64,000 nt of DNA from Capitulum mitella (Eukaryota > Arthropoda > Thecostraca > Pollicipedomorpha > Pollicipedidae): NCBI GenBank assembly GCA_030062745.1, contig CP099848.1:23190378-23254377 (forward strand), given 5' to 3'. The position numbers and the translations under genes were made by a program. The notes under the pieces are model-generated. The model saw nothing but the letters and a program-made list of their open reading frames with translations, was not told the DNA's origin and ran no database searches. This document shows positions 30,486-43,400 of this stretch, piece after piece (within the stretch, counting starts at the first letter, position 1; every line of letters begins with the position of its first letter).

Positions 30486-32437
30486 CCGGGGCCGCGGCGC
30501 CGCTGGGCGCCTCATCTCTGGTTTCATGTCGGGCGGCCGTCCCGCCGGCTCTCATCGACCACTCGATGCCGGCCGGCCGTAATGCCCTCCGTCCGGTAAC
30601 GGCCGCCGGCGGCGGACAGTCGGCCGGTGTCATCGCCGCCGCGTCGTCGCCGACGGCCCGCGACGGTGCCGACGACGCGGCGATCAGCGGCCGGCCGTCG
30701 CCGCCGACGGGCCGACATTTGTCCGATCACCCGATCTGTCAGCGGAACACAGCGCCGCCGGCGGATTGGCGGAAAGGCCCGAGCCGGCGCGCGGCTCGAG
30801 GATGCGCTGCCAAACTTTGTGCTTAAGGAACTTGAGGCGAGCAGAAGTTGGTCTGATGCCACAAGTTCCACGACGGTTTTAATTTTGTGCCATATCAACA
30901 ATGATTGGATCAATGTTCGCGTTGTTTAATACGCAAGGTTTTTTCGCTATTATGCCACTTTGTGTCCAATAAAGTGACAAACGCCGGCATCATGAAATGC
31001 GTTTCCATTTCGAAACATCCAATTACGTTTCTTGCTTCTTGTTTATTTGATTAGCTTTTCTCTCGGGCCTCGCATTCATTTCCGTGCAATGGATGCCAAC
31101 AAGGAATGCATGAAATATTCACTGAGTCGTAGTTCTTGGACAAAATCCATTTCAGGCAACACGGGTGACAGCACGTTGGTTGCGGAGGTCTTTGCCCACC
31201 CCTTCCCGGCTCGTTGTGTTCCAGGCGCTCTTTCTCCCTTCTCTGTCCCTCCCTCCCCCTCTCTTTCTCTCTCTCCATCTCTCTCCTCCTCTCTCTCTCC
31301 TTCTCTCTCTCTATCTCCCCTTCGACACATTGCGTTGCAGAGTGACTGTCTCCCGCCACAATGTGTTGCAGGCTCCGGCATCCAGCACCGATCGCCGCTG
31401 AGCCCCGGATCAGTCAGCCATCGGCCGGCCAGGCCATCCCGGCACGCGCCGTTCGCGCCCGTATGTGACCATCCGGCGGGAATCTCATCACAGCCACTCG
31501 GCCGACGGCCCGAAACAATGCGGAAAACTGCCGCCGCCCGCCGTCCTGAGCCGGCCCGCCGCTCCCGCCGACACTCAACGTCCCAGGGGGGAGATGCGTT
31601 AGCTGATGTGACAGCGGTTCGGACTGCTCTTGACGCGCCGCTGCCGAGCCGGCGGCCGGCCGTCCCCCGTCGCCGCTGGCGGCGACGGCGCCGGGCCGGG
31701 AGGAGCTCCGCCCGTTCGACAGCGAGCGAGAGAAATGACAAACGCGAGCCGTTTCGGAGTGCTTTGTCACCGCTTCCTCGGCGCCGAGTGGACGTCATAA
31801 GCTGAGCTGTCGCGGCGCCGGCCGATTTCGGTCGGGCAGCGAGGGCGTGAAGCTCGCCCGTCCGGCCGCTCTGAGATGATGGGCGGCCCCGAGGGGACGG
31901 AACCGGACACCGTCACCAGGCGGCGGCGAGGCCCAAACGCGATCAACAGCTCTCAGACGCCGTCGGCGGCCTGCAGCGGCCCACAGTCGCATTGAAAAGG
32001 CGTCAGTAGCCACCAGCAGCTCTCAGCCGGCGCAAGCAGCTGTCAGGTGCCGTTAGCGGCTGCCGGCAGCCACCAGCAACCGTCAGCCGGCGCCGGCACT
32101 GAGCAAGAGCAGTCTGCCGCGTGTCGCCAGTCGGCTCTCGGCCGGAAACAGGGACAGAGAGAGCAGGCGGCGGGCAGGCGGACGAGCTGCTGCGCTGCCT
32201 GGCCACAGCCGGGCACGAGGTCTGGCGTGCGGAGATTAACCGAACGGCCCATAACCCTTCTCGGACGGAAAATACGTCTCTGCCGGTGCGTCATTCCATT
32301 AGACGTCCAATCGAGCCCGACCAGACTCGGCCTCTCGTCCTCAGCGGGCCTCGTTCGGAGCGGAGCGGGGCGCCCTCGCCAGCTGGACCGAGGCGTCCCT
32401 CTTGGTCTTCCACGTCGGGAGGAGCCGAGTCGGGCCG
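30485..32437. other. CpG-island-like region upstream of second K2P gene
   Basis: Very GC- and CpG-rich stretches at 30485-30830 and 31380-32437, separated by ordinary DNA and a TC-rich tract (31230-31320). The long open frames here look like compositional artefacts. It probably includes the promoter and 5'UTR of the second K2P gene; no start site could be fixed. Confidence 0.55.
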
Positions 32438-32678
32438 ATGCCGGGCGGCCGGCGGCGGCGAGACGACGGCCGCCTGGCGGCCTGCTGCGGCCTGCTGTTC
32501 TCCCAGGCTGGCCTCTGCGGCCTGGTGGTCGGGTACGCGGTGGCCGGCGCGCTCCTCTTCAGCTTCCTGGAGGGCCGCGCCGCCCGGCAGCAGGGCCGGC
32601 AGCAGCCGGTCCCGGACAGCGCGGCGGCCATCGCCGGCCTGAGAGCGGCCTGCCTCGACCGCCTCTGGAACATCACCG
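32438..32678 (+). CDS. Second K2P exon 1 (TM1 and cap)
   Basis: ATG at 32438 opens MPGGRRRRDDGRLAACCGLL; TM1 follows, then FLEGRAARQQGRQQPV and LRAACLDRLWNIT. Ends in phase 1 at donor GTCAGT. The frame stays open past this donor to 32938 through the donor array, so longer forms ending at 32711, 32744, 32777, 32843 or 32876 would also be in phase 1. Confidence 0.83.
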
Positions 32679-35600
32679 GTCAGTGCCTCCGCCACATTCC
32701 CGACGTCACTGGTGAGTGCTTCGACCGCCTCTGGAACATCACCGGTCAGTGCCTCCGCCACATGCCCGACGTCACTGGTGAGTGCTTCGACCGCCTCTGG
32801 AACATCACCGGCCAGTGCCTCCGCCAGATTCCTGACGTCACTGGTGAGGGTCTCGACCGCCTCTGTGGTGTCACGGGTGAATTCCTTAGGCTCCTGTGGA
32901 ACATGTTCGGTGAGTTGCGGATCGACCACCATCTCTGAGATGCACTGAGCGTCTGAACCCTCGATCATCTCTCCAGCGCCACTGGTGAGTGCCGCGACCG
33001 CCTCTGGAACAAAGCACTGATGAGTGTCTCTCCTGCCTTAGGAGCATAACTAGCCAGCACTGGCTGGCATGTAGGGAACTGGGTATTGAGACACACTGTG
33101 CCCGGTGATATCAAGGAAGCCTTTGGCCCGTAGTGCATATGAACGTATTCACGGCGGTTATATGAATATAAACTGTCCTTTCGGTGGCTGTGGGACTTTG
33201 ACCTCAGTGTTTTGGGTTCCAATGTGAAGTACGGCCGCAAACGTAAACGCTGAAACTTGTATTAAGCCTGTTCGCGACGTTCTCACCAAATGATACCAAG
33301 GACTTTGCTCTGAATAAGGCCAGGCACATTCCGCGAAGAAAAGCACGAATTATCATAGGCAAGACAGGAACACTGAACATCGATTATGACAATATCTAGG
33401 CTACTGATAGCTGGCTGGGACTCAGGACGAATCCATCTATTTCCCTTTATCATCCTTAGCCCAGCGGATATTCTTCCGAGGCTTTCCAAGCTGCTGGGAG
33501 GGACAAGGTTGGCGTCAAGGTGTCCACTTGCCTCGGTTCCGTGGCGACTGGCCGAGCGACCCGTCTTGTGTAGCGTCATTTCCAAATGGCCTCGGGTCCG
33601 AAAGGTGATGGTGATTCCGTCCGCCATGTCTGATTTAAGCGCGCCGACTCTGCGCGGCAAACCCCAGCTCCGAGCCAAATTCAGAACGGATGAGAATGTC
33701 TGGCGCGGAGCAGTCGGACAAAGTGTGCTAATGCCCGTAATTCTGCTGACCTCCGATCAATACCGCGGGAAGCGCTCTGGGCAGTGCGCCTTACCGCCCC
33801 GAGGACAATGCAGACGCGCTGGCATTCAGAACTTTTGTCGCGACCATTGCAGAGGTCAGCGGTTCTGGTGACCTGCGGTCGGCGCGTCGCCCGGGCACGC
33901 TGCTCTGCTGCTGACGCCGCCTCTGTTCAGTGGCGGACACGTCGCACACAGTCCACTGGCCGACGGTCCTCGGTCTGTGGACCACGCTGACGGCACTGTC
34001 TGACTTTTAGCGACCGGTGCGCGGTGACACCAACGGCTGGCTGACGGTCCACGGCCGGTGGTGTGGACTGAGAGGGGGTGGTGACGGAAAAGCAGGCTGG
34101 CGGTTTACGGCAATCCTTGAAGAATTTCTGCATTGGAGGGTTAGGCCTGAGAAGAAGAAATCTAACTTTACTCCGATACGTCAACTGCCCACTGGATTTC
34201 GAGCAGTTTAGTTTCCTACACCTGACAAAAACAGATTTTGAGAAATGTTTTAATTACGTTAGAACTACAGTACATGAGATGCGTTTACAGCAGTTTCTCA
34301 TGTTTATGACATGGTAAAGCGCAATATCATTGTGAGACATAAGCGTGAGTTATGGGCTGTCGAAACACCGGCGAAATGCCAGGGTATTGATGTGGAATGA
34401 AGGCGGTTCAGAAAAGTCTGCGGTTAGCGGAGTTGTTTTGGAGAAAATTATTCTTGAATAACTGTTTTGGCCGCGTACTCTTTATGATACATGTTGTTCG
34501 GCGAAACGAGCTAAATTTGTCATTCACTGGCAGCGAAACATGGATTTGCTGAAGGGCTGGTTGTCACAACTGCTTCCTCGCCCTGGCCGTCCCGGAGTAA
34601 ATTTAAACTAAGAGAGGGGCTCCAGCTCCCTAAGCCCCCTTGCACTCGCCTCTGCTTAATTCCAAAGTAGAGACATTCGCGCGAACTCCTAAATGCCGAT
34701 CCAGCGGCTTGCAGCAGGCTCAAATGACGATGTGTATAAGAGAAACTATGGGACATCCACCGGCATCTCCGCATACGCGGCTTTTCTGCGGATGGAGAAA
34801 CGACGCGTTTTTAGCCGCTGTTTCTGTTACGTAAGCAGACAGCGGGCGCCATTTTTCGGTCTGACCGAGACTCGGCACAAGCCAGTATTCCATCGAACCG
34901 GTCAACATCCATGTTGCAGTTACGTTTTCTCGTGCTCCAAGATCATCTGCGAACTCTCGGGCGGGTGGAGATCCTCCCAGTTCGGAGATGTCACTGGCAC
35001 CACAGTACTGCGCATGGCATCTGACAACCAATTCCTCATAGGCTGGATCACATTATACGAGATAACGTGTCGTTTCCATTTTTCCCCAGCGCAGTGGATA
35101 ATGCACAGCCACTTCAACAGCCAAGATTTTCTCGTAGGAAGGATTTTTGAGGAACTTCCGTGGCTTCCTCAAGTGGTCTCGGAGACCTTTCTAAAACACC
35201 CTGAAACGGCCTCAAAGGGGCCCCGGGACCTCCTCGAAAACGCTTCCGAGGCCTTTGTGAAGAAACCCGTTGGAAGTCCTCGAAAGGACCTTCGAGACGT
35301 TTCCCAAGAGACGTTCGGGCTTCCCCGAAGAAGCCTTCGATGCCTGCGAGGCCCTCCCGAGAGACCTCAGCAGCGTCCGAAACGGCCCCCGAGGCCTGCT
35401 GGAGGCCTCCGAAACCTGCCTGTGGGAGATCTCTTCGAGAGACCCTTCGGAAGCCAGAATCCAGCTATAAAAAGCCCCATTGACTTCTTTTGCCACCATC
35501 AACTGAAGGGGTGATGGAGTGTCCGATGGCGGTCCTCGGATTCTCCGCGACGGGGGTCTGCCGGGCCCGAGGGCGTGCGGCGCAGGACCCATCCCCACCT

Positions 35601-37477
35601 CCTTACCTGGCTACGTCGCTGACCCTGAGTCATGAGAAAACATCCAAAGGAAACCCGAAATGCCACTACATATCACATTGGTACCTAAGAGGACACGCAG
35701 TGTACACGGGGCCATTTGCGATGGGCGTCCTATAAAGGGGACGCAGGTAAAGAAAGCGAATTTTCGGGAAAGCGTCATAGCAATCGAATCGGCACTGAGT
35801 GGTAGTTGCATTCGTGAAGAAGTCCGAAGAAGGGCGTAGTTTCATTTCTTCGAACTCCATGTTCTCTTCAAGACAATGTCATAATTCTTCAAAGCATTTG
35901 ACTTCCATGCCACTTAGACCACAATTGATAGAGATCCAGGGCTCAGTTTAGTATGACTACTTTTTCTGGCTATCCTCTTACTTCTCATCCGGAAACGCGG
36001 GTATACAATTTATTTTGCAACTATTTTAAATGCGGCTATTTTGTTGTCATTTGTGGTACGTCGGTCATAAATGTTAATTAAACTAAGTTATATTAAATAA
36101 TAAATTGCATTGCAGATTGAACCTAAATGTCATTACTTCACACGTCTAAGATAAACGCATTTGAAACCAAATAATGAATATTCATAAGTGACTCAGGGAA
36201 CCTCAAACGACGAGGAAATGGTCTATTATATGTCATTAAATGTCTATTAAATGGCTATTATATGTCTCGCAACTATTGGCTTCTTCAATATGAGGGTTGA
36301 ACTTGGAAACTGGCTCTGCGGAGGTGGTGGACTAAGCCTGCCTTATCAGGGTATCACGGAATTTCCAGTCGATGCAAGGCCATACAAAGCACTTATCGAA
36401 CAATCTTCATTCGATAGGGAAGCTATTTCGGCAGCGGCTTTTTAACTTTCGGGGTCTCGTTCCCTTCATTTGTCGTACGACCCCTTTAAAGCGCAACAGC
36501 ACAAACAACACGGGGCTTGCATTGTTTGTCTAGGTTATTTATTAGATTTAATAGATTATTTTTCCAGATTATTAATTACGAGAAGATTAAATGAGGTTTA
36601 ATTAAGCTTTAAATGGGGTATATCACACCCTTTCAGTTAATGAGGAGGAGGGCGAGGAGCATTTTTCCTTCGAAAGCCTCAAGATCAAATGATCCGATTT
36701 CAGTGGCTCAAATGGCAGTCGATAGCCTGGTACCCCGCCGTCCAGGATGCTCCCCATTTGTTAACCTCAAGGTCACCGAGACGTTACGGGTCAAATCGAA
36801 ACCCTAAATTTCATGATTGTTTATGTTTATATGGACCACTTTATAAAACAGGTTAGCAGGACCATTATCGATTTGGTGCTTACGCTGTTGTGCGCAGACA
36901 CCGCTCCACTGCAGACCCTACTGTCCACAGGCACCGTTCCACTGCTAACCCTACTGTCCACAAGCACCGTTCCACTGCCGACCCTACTGTCCACAGGCAC
37001 CGTTCCATTGCTGACCCTTCTGTCCACAGGCACCGCTCCACCGCTGACCCTGCTGTCCACAGACACCGTTCCACTGCTGACCAAGCCGTCCACAGGCACC
37101 ACTCCACTGCTGACCCAGCTGTCCACAGACACCGCTCCACTGCTGGCCCAGCTATCCACAGGCACCGCTCCATTGCTGACCCTGCTGCCCAGCCAGCACT
37201 CCACTGCTGAGCCTGCCGTCCGGAGACACCGTTCCACTGCTGAGCCTGCTGTCCAGAGGCACCGTTCCACTGCTGAGCCTGCTGGCGCTATTGTCCGCAG
37301 TCAGCGCCCCAGTGCTGCGGCGGCAGAACTGGACCCAGCTGGCCGGCCGCCACCTGCGACAGCTGGAGGACGGCATCCTGGAGTTGGTGGCGGCCCGGCC
37401 GGCGGCCAACCTCCGGCCGCTGCACTGGACGTTCGGCTCGGCTCTGCTCTACTCCGTCTCCGTCATCACCACTGTCG
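32438..37477 (+). CDS. Second K2P channel gene, first two exons only
   Basis: Paralogue of the K2P gene at 19.5-22.6 kb, on the opposite strand. Exon 1 (32438-32678) encodes a short basic N-terminus, TM1 (LCGLVVGYAVAGALLFSFLE) and a cap segment ending DRLWNIT. Exon 2 (37301-37477) encodes RRQNWTQLAGRHLRQLEDGI and pore 1 up to YSVSVITTVG. Both introns are phase 1 at the same places as in the paralogue (after N-[VI]-T, and inside the filter glycine). The third exon (GYG completion, TM2-TM4, pore 2) is not visible between 37478 and the window end. The gene is therefore partial here: it may continue across a very long intron, be truncated, or be misassembled. Both splice sites of intron 1 are embedded in tandem arrays. 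Confidence 0.85.
32651..32900 (+). repeat. Tandem 5' splice-site array (33-nt period) at K2P exon 1 end
   Basis: Donor-like sites recur exactly every 33 nt with exon ends at 32678 (GTCAGT), 32711 (GTGAGT), 32744 (GTCAGT), 32777 (GTGAGT), 32810 (GCCAGT, a GC site), 32843 (GTGAGG) and 32876 (GTGAAT). They alternate between two 33-nt unit types, so the full period is 66 nt. The frame is open and encodes GQCLRHIPDVT and GECFDRLWNIT alternately, one Cys per unit in the clean copies, with NIT glycosylation sites. Confidence 0.92.
32901..36891 (+). other. Second K2P intron 1 interior
   Basis: No additional exon recognised. The stretch 35140-35465 is a degenerate CCTCGAGA/GAGGCCTTCG-type repetition rich in short palindromes that keeps a frame open without resembling a protein. 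The remainder is AT-richer unique sequence. Confidence 0.55.
35140..35465. repeat. Quasi-periodic GAGGCCTTCGAG-like repetition
   Basis: Short words such as CCTCGAAA, TTCGAGA, GAGGCC and CTTCCG recur at roughly 10-20 bp intervals, giving many small palindromes. The open frame through it (Glu/Pro/Arg-rich) is probably compositional. Confidence 0.55.
36892..37300 (+). repeat. Tandem 3' splice-site array (33-bp period) before K2P exon 2
   Basis: About twelve 33-bp units. Each contains CTGAC or CTAAC (branch-point-like), a C/T-rich stretch and GTCCACAG followed by GC/AC. The functional acceptor TTGTCCGCAG at 37300 is a diverged last unit. Acceptors after 37200 (exon starts 37226, 37259, 37301) share the exon 2 frame; an irregular unit near 37190 shifts the earlier ones by one base. 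Confidence 0.92.
37301..37477 (+). CDS. Second K2P exon 2 (cap and pore 1)
   Basis: Begins in phase 1 after TTGTCCGCAG. Encodes VSAPVLRRQNWTQLAGRHLR, QLEDGILELVAARPA and LHWTFGSALLYSVSVITTV, ending inside the filter Gly codon at GTGGGT. The pore helix and TTVG match the first K2P gene (TTIG). Confidence 0.87.
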
Positions 37478-40400
37478 GTGGGTGAACACTTCGGGCCGGC
37501 GGATTTGGCCACTGATTTTGGTGCCGGAGGACGGTACCTTGGCTTTGCACTCACGCCGGCGCTAGTTTGCTCGAGAGAAGTAGGATGTGAATTTGCAACA
37601 TGCGCAGTTCTACGACATGAATGTGCAACGTGCATAATTCAACGGCGTGAGTGCGGAACATGTGTAATCCACTGCATGCATGTGGAATTTTCAAGTCATG
37701 TGGTATATTGCAATGCAAGCTACCGGTGGAGCTGGAAAATTTACGGCTAAGGTGACAGATGTTTCGGATTAATCAGCAATGGCCACACGTAACTGAGTAC
37801 TTTCATAGCGTGCGCGATTATGTGTGCGCGCACTTTTATTCAGATGACGATCGGAGATGTTCACGCATGTGCGTTGGAGGTAAGTGCAAGACTATGTCCG
37901 ATTTGCGTGTTTGTTTATTTTCGTGTGAACATGCTACCCTGGCACCCGGTACGGAAAAATGTTCCTAAGGCGCCACCCTCACACGAAAGTGCCGGTGGAA
38001 CAAAAACAACGAAGCTTCTTCCATTGTGCCGCGCGGGAAGTCCGACTGTCACCGTCCCCAACGGGCCGGTCACGCCAACGCTCCGGCGTCAACCGAGCGA
38101 AGTCTTTCCTCCGCGCTGCAAAAGTCCATGAGCACCGCCAAAGAAGCGTAATACCTCGCCAAACGGGCCGCCGATAGGACAGGACGCGTTTCGCCTGCTC
38201 GTGCTGCAAGCTTCAGCAGGGGCATGCTTTTCGCCGTGGGACACGCGAGGCTGCACGTTAAATCAAGGCTGCGGCTGGCCGCGCGCCGTCCTTTCGCCGG
38301 GCTCTTGTGTCGCGCTGGAGGGTCTGTATCAAAGACGGACGTGCCGCCGTCATTGTTCGGCACAGTTGGTCACCTGTCCTCAGCGGCGCATGATGGAGAT
38401 TGTAAAAGAGGGAGGCCGGACTCCGTTCGGGAGTTTATTGACATTGCTCCCAGATTTTTTTCTTTGTGCCATTGTAAAATGACAAATGTGCTCTGCTAGG
38501 AGGGGCCCGAAGCCCGACTGGGTGCGCCTGACTGTCACCATGCGATGACTCTGCACAGTGTTTACGATGCCCGATGCCTTGGTGGGTTCCACTTTGACCT
38601 CTTAGAGATTTCCAAAGTCCTGATCTGTCGTGTACTACCAAGTTAATGTGCACTATAATAGATCATAGTGTTGGTGGTAAAGTGTGCTATAGAAAACGAG
38701 GACCATGATCACTGTGCTTGTTTAACCACAAAGTTCGTCACTGCTTGTTTCCTGTACATTTTGGATCATGTTTCGTTTTATTCTACACTTTTTGATTATC
38801 TGTTATTTATCGACTTTATTACGTTCCTTATTCTTGTCAGTCACTTAAATCGATAATCCTGGTTTGTGGTGTTTTCTTGCCTAGTAAGAGCATCTGATCA
38901 GACGTCACAGTGCTGCGGAGGGGTCTTCATAACGTGATGGAATGCTCCGTGCTCGATTCACTCCATGCGGAAATTTCCACTATCACGCGGGTGCCGCGAC
39001 CACAGAATTAGAGTCAGACAGGAATTCGTCATCCTGCTTAAGCATCAAAACGATCGCAGGTTTGCTATCAGGGACTTTTTCTGAAACTCGGCATCCTTGT
39101 AGGAGTTATGCCTTCCATCTTCGGAAGACATTGGGGATACAGATGTCGGCCAGTTCCAAGCCGACAGCGTGGTCAACGACACACTGGCGTTCCACGTTCT
39201 TCCGAGACTTGAATGATGAAAAATACAAAGAAGCTTCAAGAATTTTCAGTTGTTGATCTGCAACATTCAAGATTCTCGGTCGTGGTTTCTCAGTTGGGGA
39301 TTCACGGCAATTTCCAATGTCTCACATAGCGCAACATTTCTGTGACGCCAAATTACCGATGCCTTTCGTAAAACAGCGTTAAAAGTAAGGTTTCTGGCTT
39401 TTGGAGACGGCAGCCCCATATTTATGGCGAGCCATCTGATTGCCTGCACTGGACCGCACGTGAGACGTAGCTTTGTTCAGGGGGCTAGACGTCTGGTTGT
39501 AAAATGACGAAACTTGGGCCACAAGTTCCCGGCAGCTTGAGCGAGAGCATCTCATTTGATCATCATCTGGTTGACGATGCCCTGAGTTGTAGCACTTCTG
39601 TCGGGGTGCCTTTGCGCCGGCTAGAGAAATTCTTAATGCGCTCATGTAAATCCGTCGAAATTTTAGATTTAGTCACTTTGTTTCACCTGCCGAAGCAGCG
39701 CTTCCCATGAAACACTCAATTTTCTACCCAACAAAATATTTTCAGACTCAACAGAGTTCAGTATTCACTGAACGGGTCCGACATATCTGCCCTTCACTCT
39801 TCAAGGTGTGACATTTCTCTGATTGTCTACGCCCGGTGGCTTTGCCATTGCACATCGCCGTCATAGATTACACATCGGCGTCAGCGTTCGGCGTGCTGGC
39901 CGCCGCTTGTCCATCGCCGAGTGGTCGCGTCTGAGACCGCGTCAGGCGCCGGCGGCCGACACGCCGCCGTTCCCACGTGAATCGCCGGCTTCCCACGGTC
40001 GTGATCCGGCGGCCGGCTCCCGCCGCCGCCGGCCGGCTCGGTTTCTCCGCTCCACTTTGCGTTCGCCGCGCGTGCCGCCGTCGTCCGCGACGGGAACGGC
40101 GACGTCAGGCCCGGGCGGCCGCCGCCGGCGCCGGCGTCCAGCGGATGTCACATCGACATCGGAACGTTGACACTGACTCGGTCTTTTAAAACCGCCGAAC
40201 GCAAGGCAAGTCCGACAGTCGGCTCTGTTTTCTTAGGTACGCTTCGATTGTGGCGCGGCGGTTATATTCGTGGCGTTGTCAAGAAGATTTTAAATGACGA
40301 TTTTTAAAAACGTCGTAATATTTTGAAATGTCGCCGGGTTTGAAATACTTCACTTCCTTTCTAGTGGAGTTGTGGGATTATGCCTCTTTGTGGGCAAGGC

Positions 40401-43400
40401 CAGTCGCTGAAGAGACATGTCTTTCGGGCAGCCAGCTACTGACGCATTGTGGGCCTTTAGATGCGACGTCTGTCAAAAGCTGCACACGATTCAACCTTTC
40501 AGATGGCTCTGAAAGTTTAAGACCCGTCGTCCTTCGGCCAGTGTACGTGACCCGTTTACGTTTTAGCTGCAGCTGTGACACCTTGTTGACTGACGCGGAC
40601 GCCAGGCCTGGCCTGTCGGGGTTAGTTCAGCTCCAATTGCACAGAGGCGTAACTGCCGCAGCTGGCGCAAATGCGTCGCTGCGTGCCTGCCGCCGGCGAC
40701 GCGTGCAAAGTGGCGGGACCGGCGGCGCTCGCGGGTCACTTCCTCTGGCCGGCAGGGGCCAGTTGTGACCGGACGACGGCTTGAAATGTGAATCATCGGG
40801 TCAGTCTTCCGTTGTTTAAATCATAGGGGCATTCCACGTGAGATCGACCAAGGGGTGACACACCGTAGTTTCAGATTATAATGAAATTTTGTTGGGGGGT
40901 AATCTGTGGCCGGGATGTCAGATTTCCACTTTTCAGCTCCGTTTGACGGGCGTTTTTTGCACCAGAGTAATCTGAGCTTTTAAAATTTGAGGAATTTTGG
41001 CCAAATTCTTGGTGAGATAGTGTGTATTATTTTAATATCGGATGATCACATGTTCGAAATTTGGATATTTTTGTGTAGACAAAATGCCGCGATGTTCTCT
41101 TATTCGCATTTTCAATTTTTCAGCTTTAATTTCACCCTGAAACCTATTTTCAAGGCCATATTTTGAGGCTGTGGCCATTGATTCCGATTTGAACCATGAA
41201 GAGGTAAAATGTTCTCCATAGTGTTTTGATTCGTTTTAAATTGAGAGAAGTTCCCCATTTTTGTGTTTAACATTATACGTACACAGGTAATTTACGGCGT
41301 ATTGGCTGAGAATATCCTCGTTAGCCATTTTCTCGTCCGTTACCGGCGGAAAATGGCATAAAAATTACAGCTATAAATAGTTTTATGGTGTGAACGTCGT
41401 TTTATAATGTAATGCTGTTATGAACAAACATTGTATAGAAATGCATGCACAAGAAACACTCGGTATAATTCGCGAGGGAATCGACGGCAAACTTTAAAAA
41501 AACTAAGTTTTTAGTCGATGCCGTCGCAGAATGGGCAGTAGGCAGGCGTTGCGGCGGGTCCAAGCCGTTTTTGTGCCAAAACGGGCAAAGGAGTACGGAA
41601 ATATGCGTAGTTTATATGCTGGTCACCAGGTCGTCATTGAAATATTTTCCGTCGACTACTACGATGATTGTCTTTGACACCATTTGTTTCGAAAATATTG
41701 TGGGCAACAGAGATTAAGTTGTGTGAAACTTCTTTCTCAGTATGGTATTAAATACTTTCCACTGCATGCGGAAATACCTGAAGTAACCTACTGGGACGTT
41801 TCTTGGCTCTCTCATTAGGGAGGCCAATTTTTCGTCCTCTTTCCGGCGGTCGAAAACAGCGTCTTTGACGCTGCTGATGTACCTGAACGCATTGCTTAGG
41901 TTTTTTAGTTTTTAAGAATGGCGAGAAAGCGGTGGCGTGTAGTGCCGCCAAATTAATGCGAGGATTTTGGACAAATGTTAATGTTGGGCCGGGTCAGAGT
42001 GATCATTAATGGTTCATATACATATATATATTCATTAATATTTATACTTCCATTTTATTTCCATGTTTATATTATATTACATTATATTATATTATATTAG
42101 TTGCAATAAAAACTATATATTACATTACATTACGTTATCTTATGTAATGTCATATTATTTTGATACATATAATATATCTGATTAAAGGGGCTCGTGTCAA
42201 AAAAAAGTTTAGACTGCCATAACATAAACACATTCAAAGATATCAAATTGTGTTTTGGTACATGACCTCATATTGTCAATGACATTAAAACACTTTTATT
42301 GGAAATTCTCGAAAAGGTTAGATCATTGACCTGAGGCCAAGGAAAGGCCTAACCATTTTTGATAAATTATATTTTCTATTTTTTTCTTCTTCTTTAAAAT
42401 TGCATTTTTGGAGAAGAGAGTTATAACACAGCGTCATGAGCATAAGTGAAAAAAAGATGATTGGCCTCCGTAAATGCACCGGAGGTCAGATCAAAGCCAA
42501 CGTTACTGTCCGTTCTTTTTTCGTCTCGCTTCTGGGTTAATTGCAAGCATTCTGGGATAACATTTTTTGTTAGTTTTATGACATGAATTGCCTTTTTCAC
42601 TCCAAATAGCCCTGATGTGTACCACTTATCGCACTCTTGAGGTGACCAGTTTTGTAATGAAGTGGAAAAACCACGTAAAATGTTTTTTACTTAATATTTT
42701 AGCATATGTTGCCATACCACTATACAAATTAGGGAGTGGTGTGCGTTCCAGGCCCGCCCATATCAGAAGGTCTATGTCAAAAAACAGCGCCGTCTTGTCT
42801 TCTTGCTATGTTTATAACTATGCTTTGTAGAACAAAGAAGGCAGTATCAAGTATGCTACTTGTCTCATCCTCTGCCGGTACGGCTGGGTTGACAGCGTGA
42901 GACAGCAGGCAGGCTTCATCTACTACTGCATGGCGCGGGCCGAAGAGTGCGTTGTAAAACCTCAAACTTTTCGTGGATGACGAGGAGATTTTTTAGTATA
43001 CTGATTGGTTTTGCATGATGTAAGTTTTACTTTTCGGTGTTTTTGTTTTGTTTTCCTATGGTTACGGTTCGCGAGCTGCAAGGGGGAAGGGGTGTTCAGA
43101 CACCCTCCCCCCCGTGGTACGGGAAAGGTGGATCTGACACTGACACGGGGCGGGTGAAAAGAAGCACGAAATCTTCCCAACCGATCCATTCGACAATCTT
43201 CGCAAATCTCGCACCTCAAAGCAGAAGTCAGCAGAGGAACTGCGGGATACGATCAGTTCAACGCAGACAGCTGATCAAATTTTCGGTCGAGTCAGCCAAG
43301 GTGTCACGTCATCGAAATCCAGGTGGCGTCATTCCGTTCGTCCGTCGAGTCCACGTCGGTCGAGTCCGCGACGGATTACCGCACGTGTAAACTGAGCTTT

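Noticed and set aside
34693-35514. 273-codon Glu/Pro/Arg-rich frame inside the K2P intron
   Set aside because: It follows a quasi-periodic GAGGCCTTCGAG-like repeat and has no recognisable domain.
36813-37565. 250-codon open frame through the acceptor array as a coding gene
   Set aside because: It is out of frame with the K2P pore exon and is explained by a 33-bp repeat without stops in two frames.
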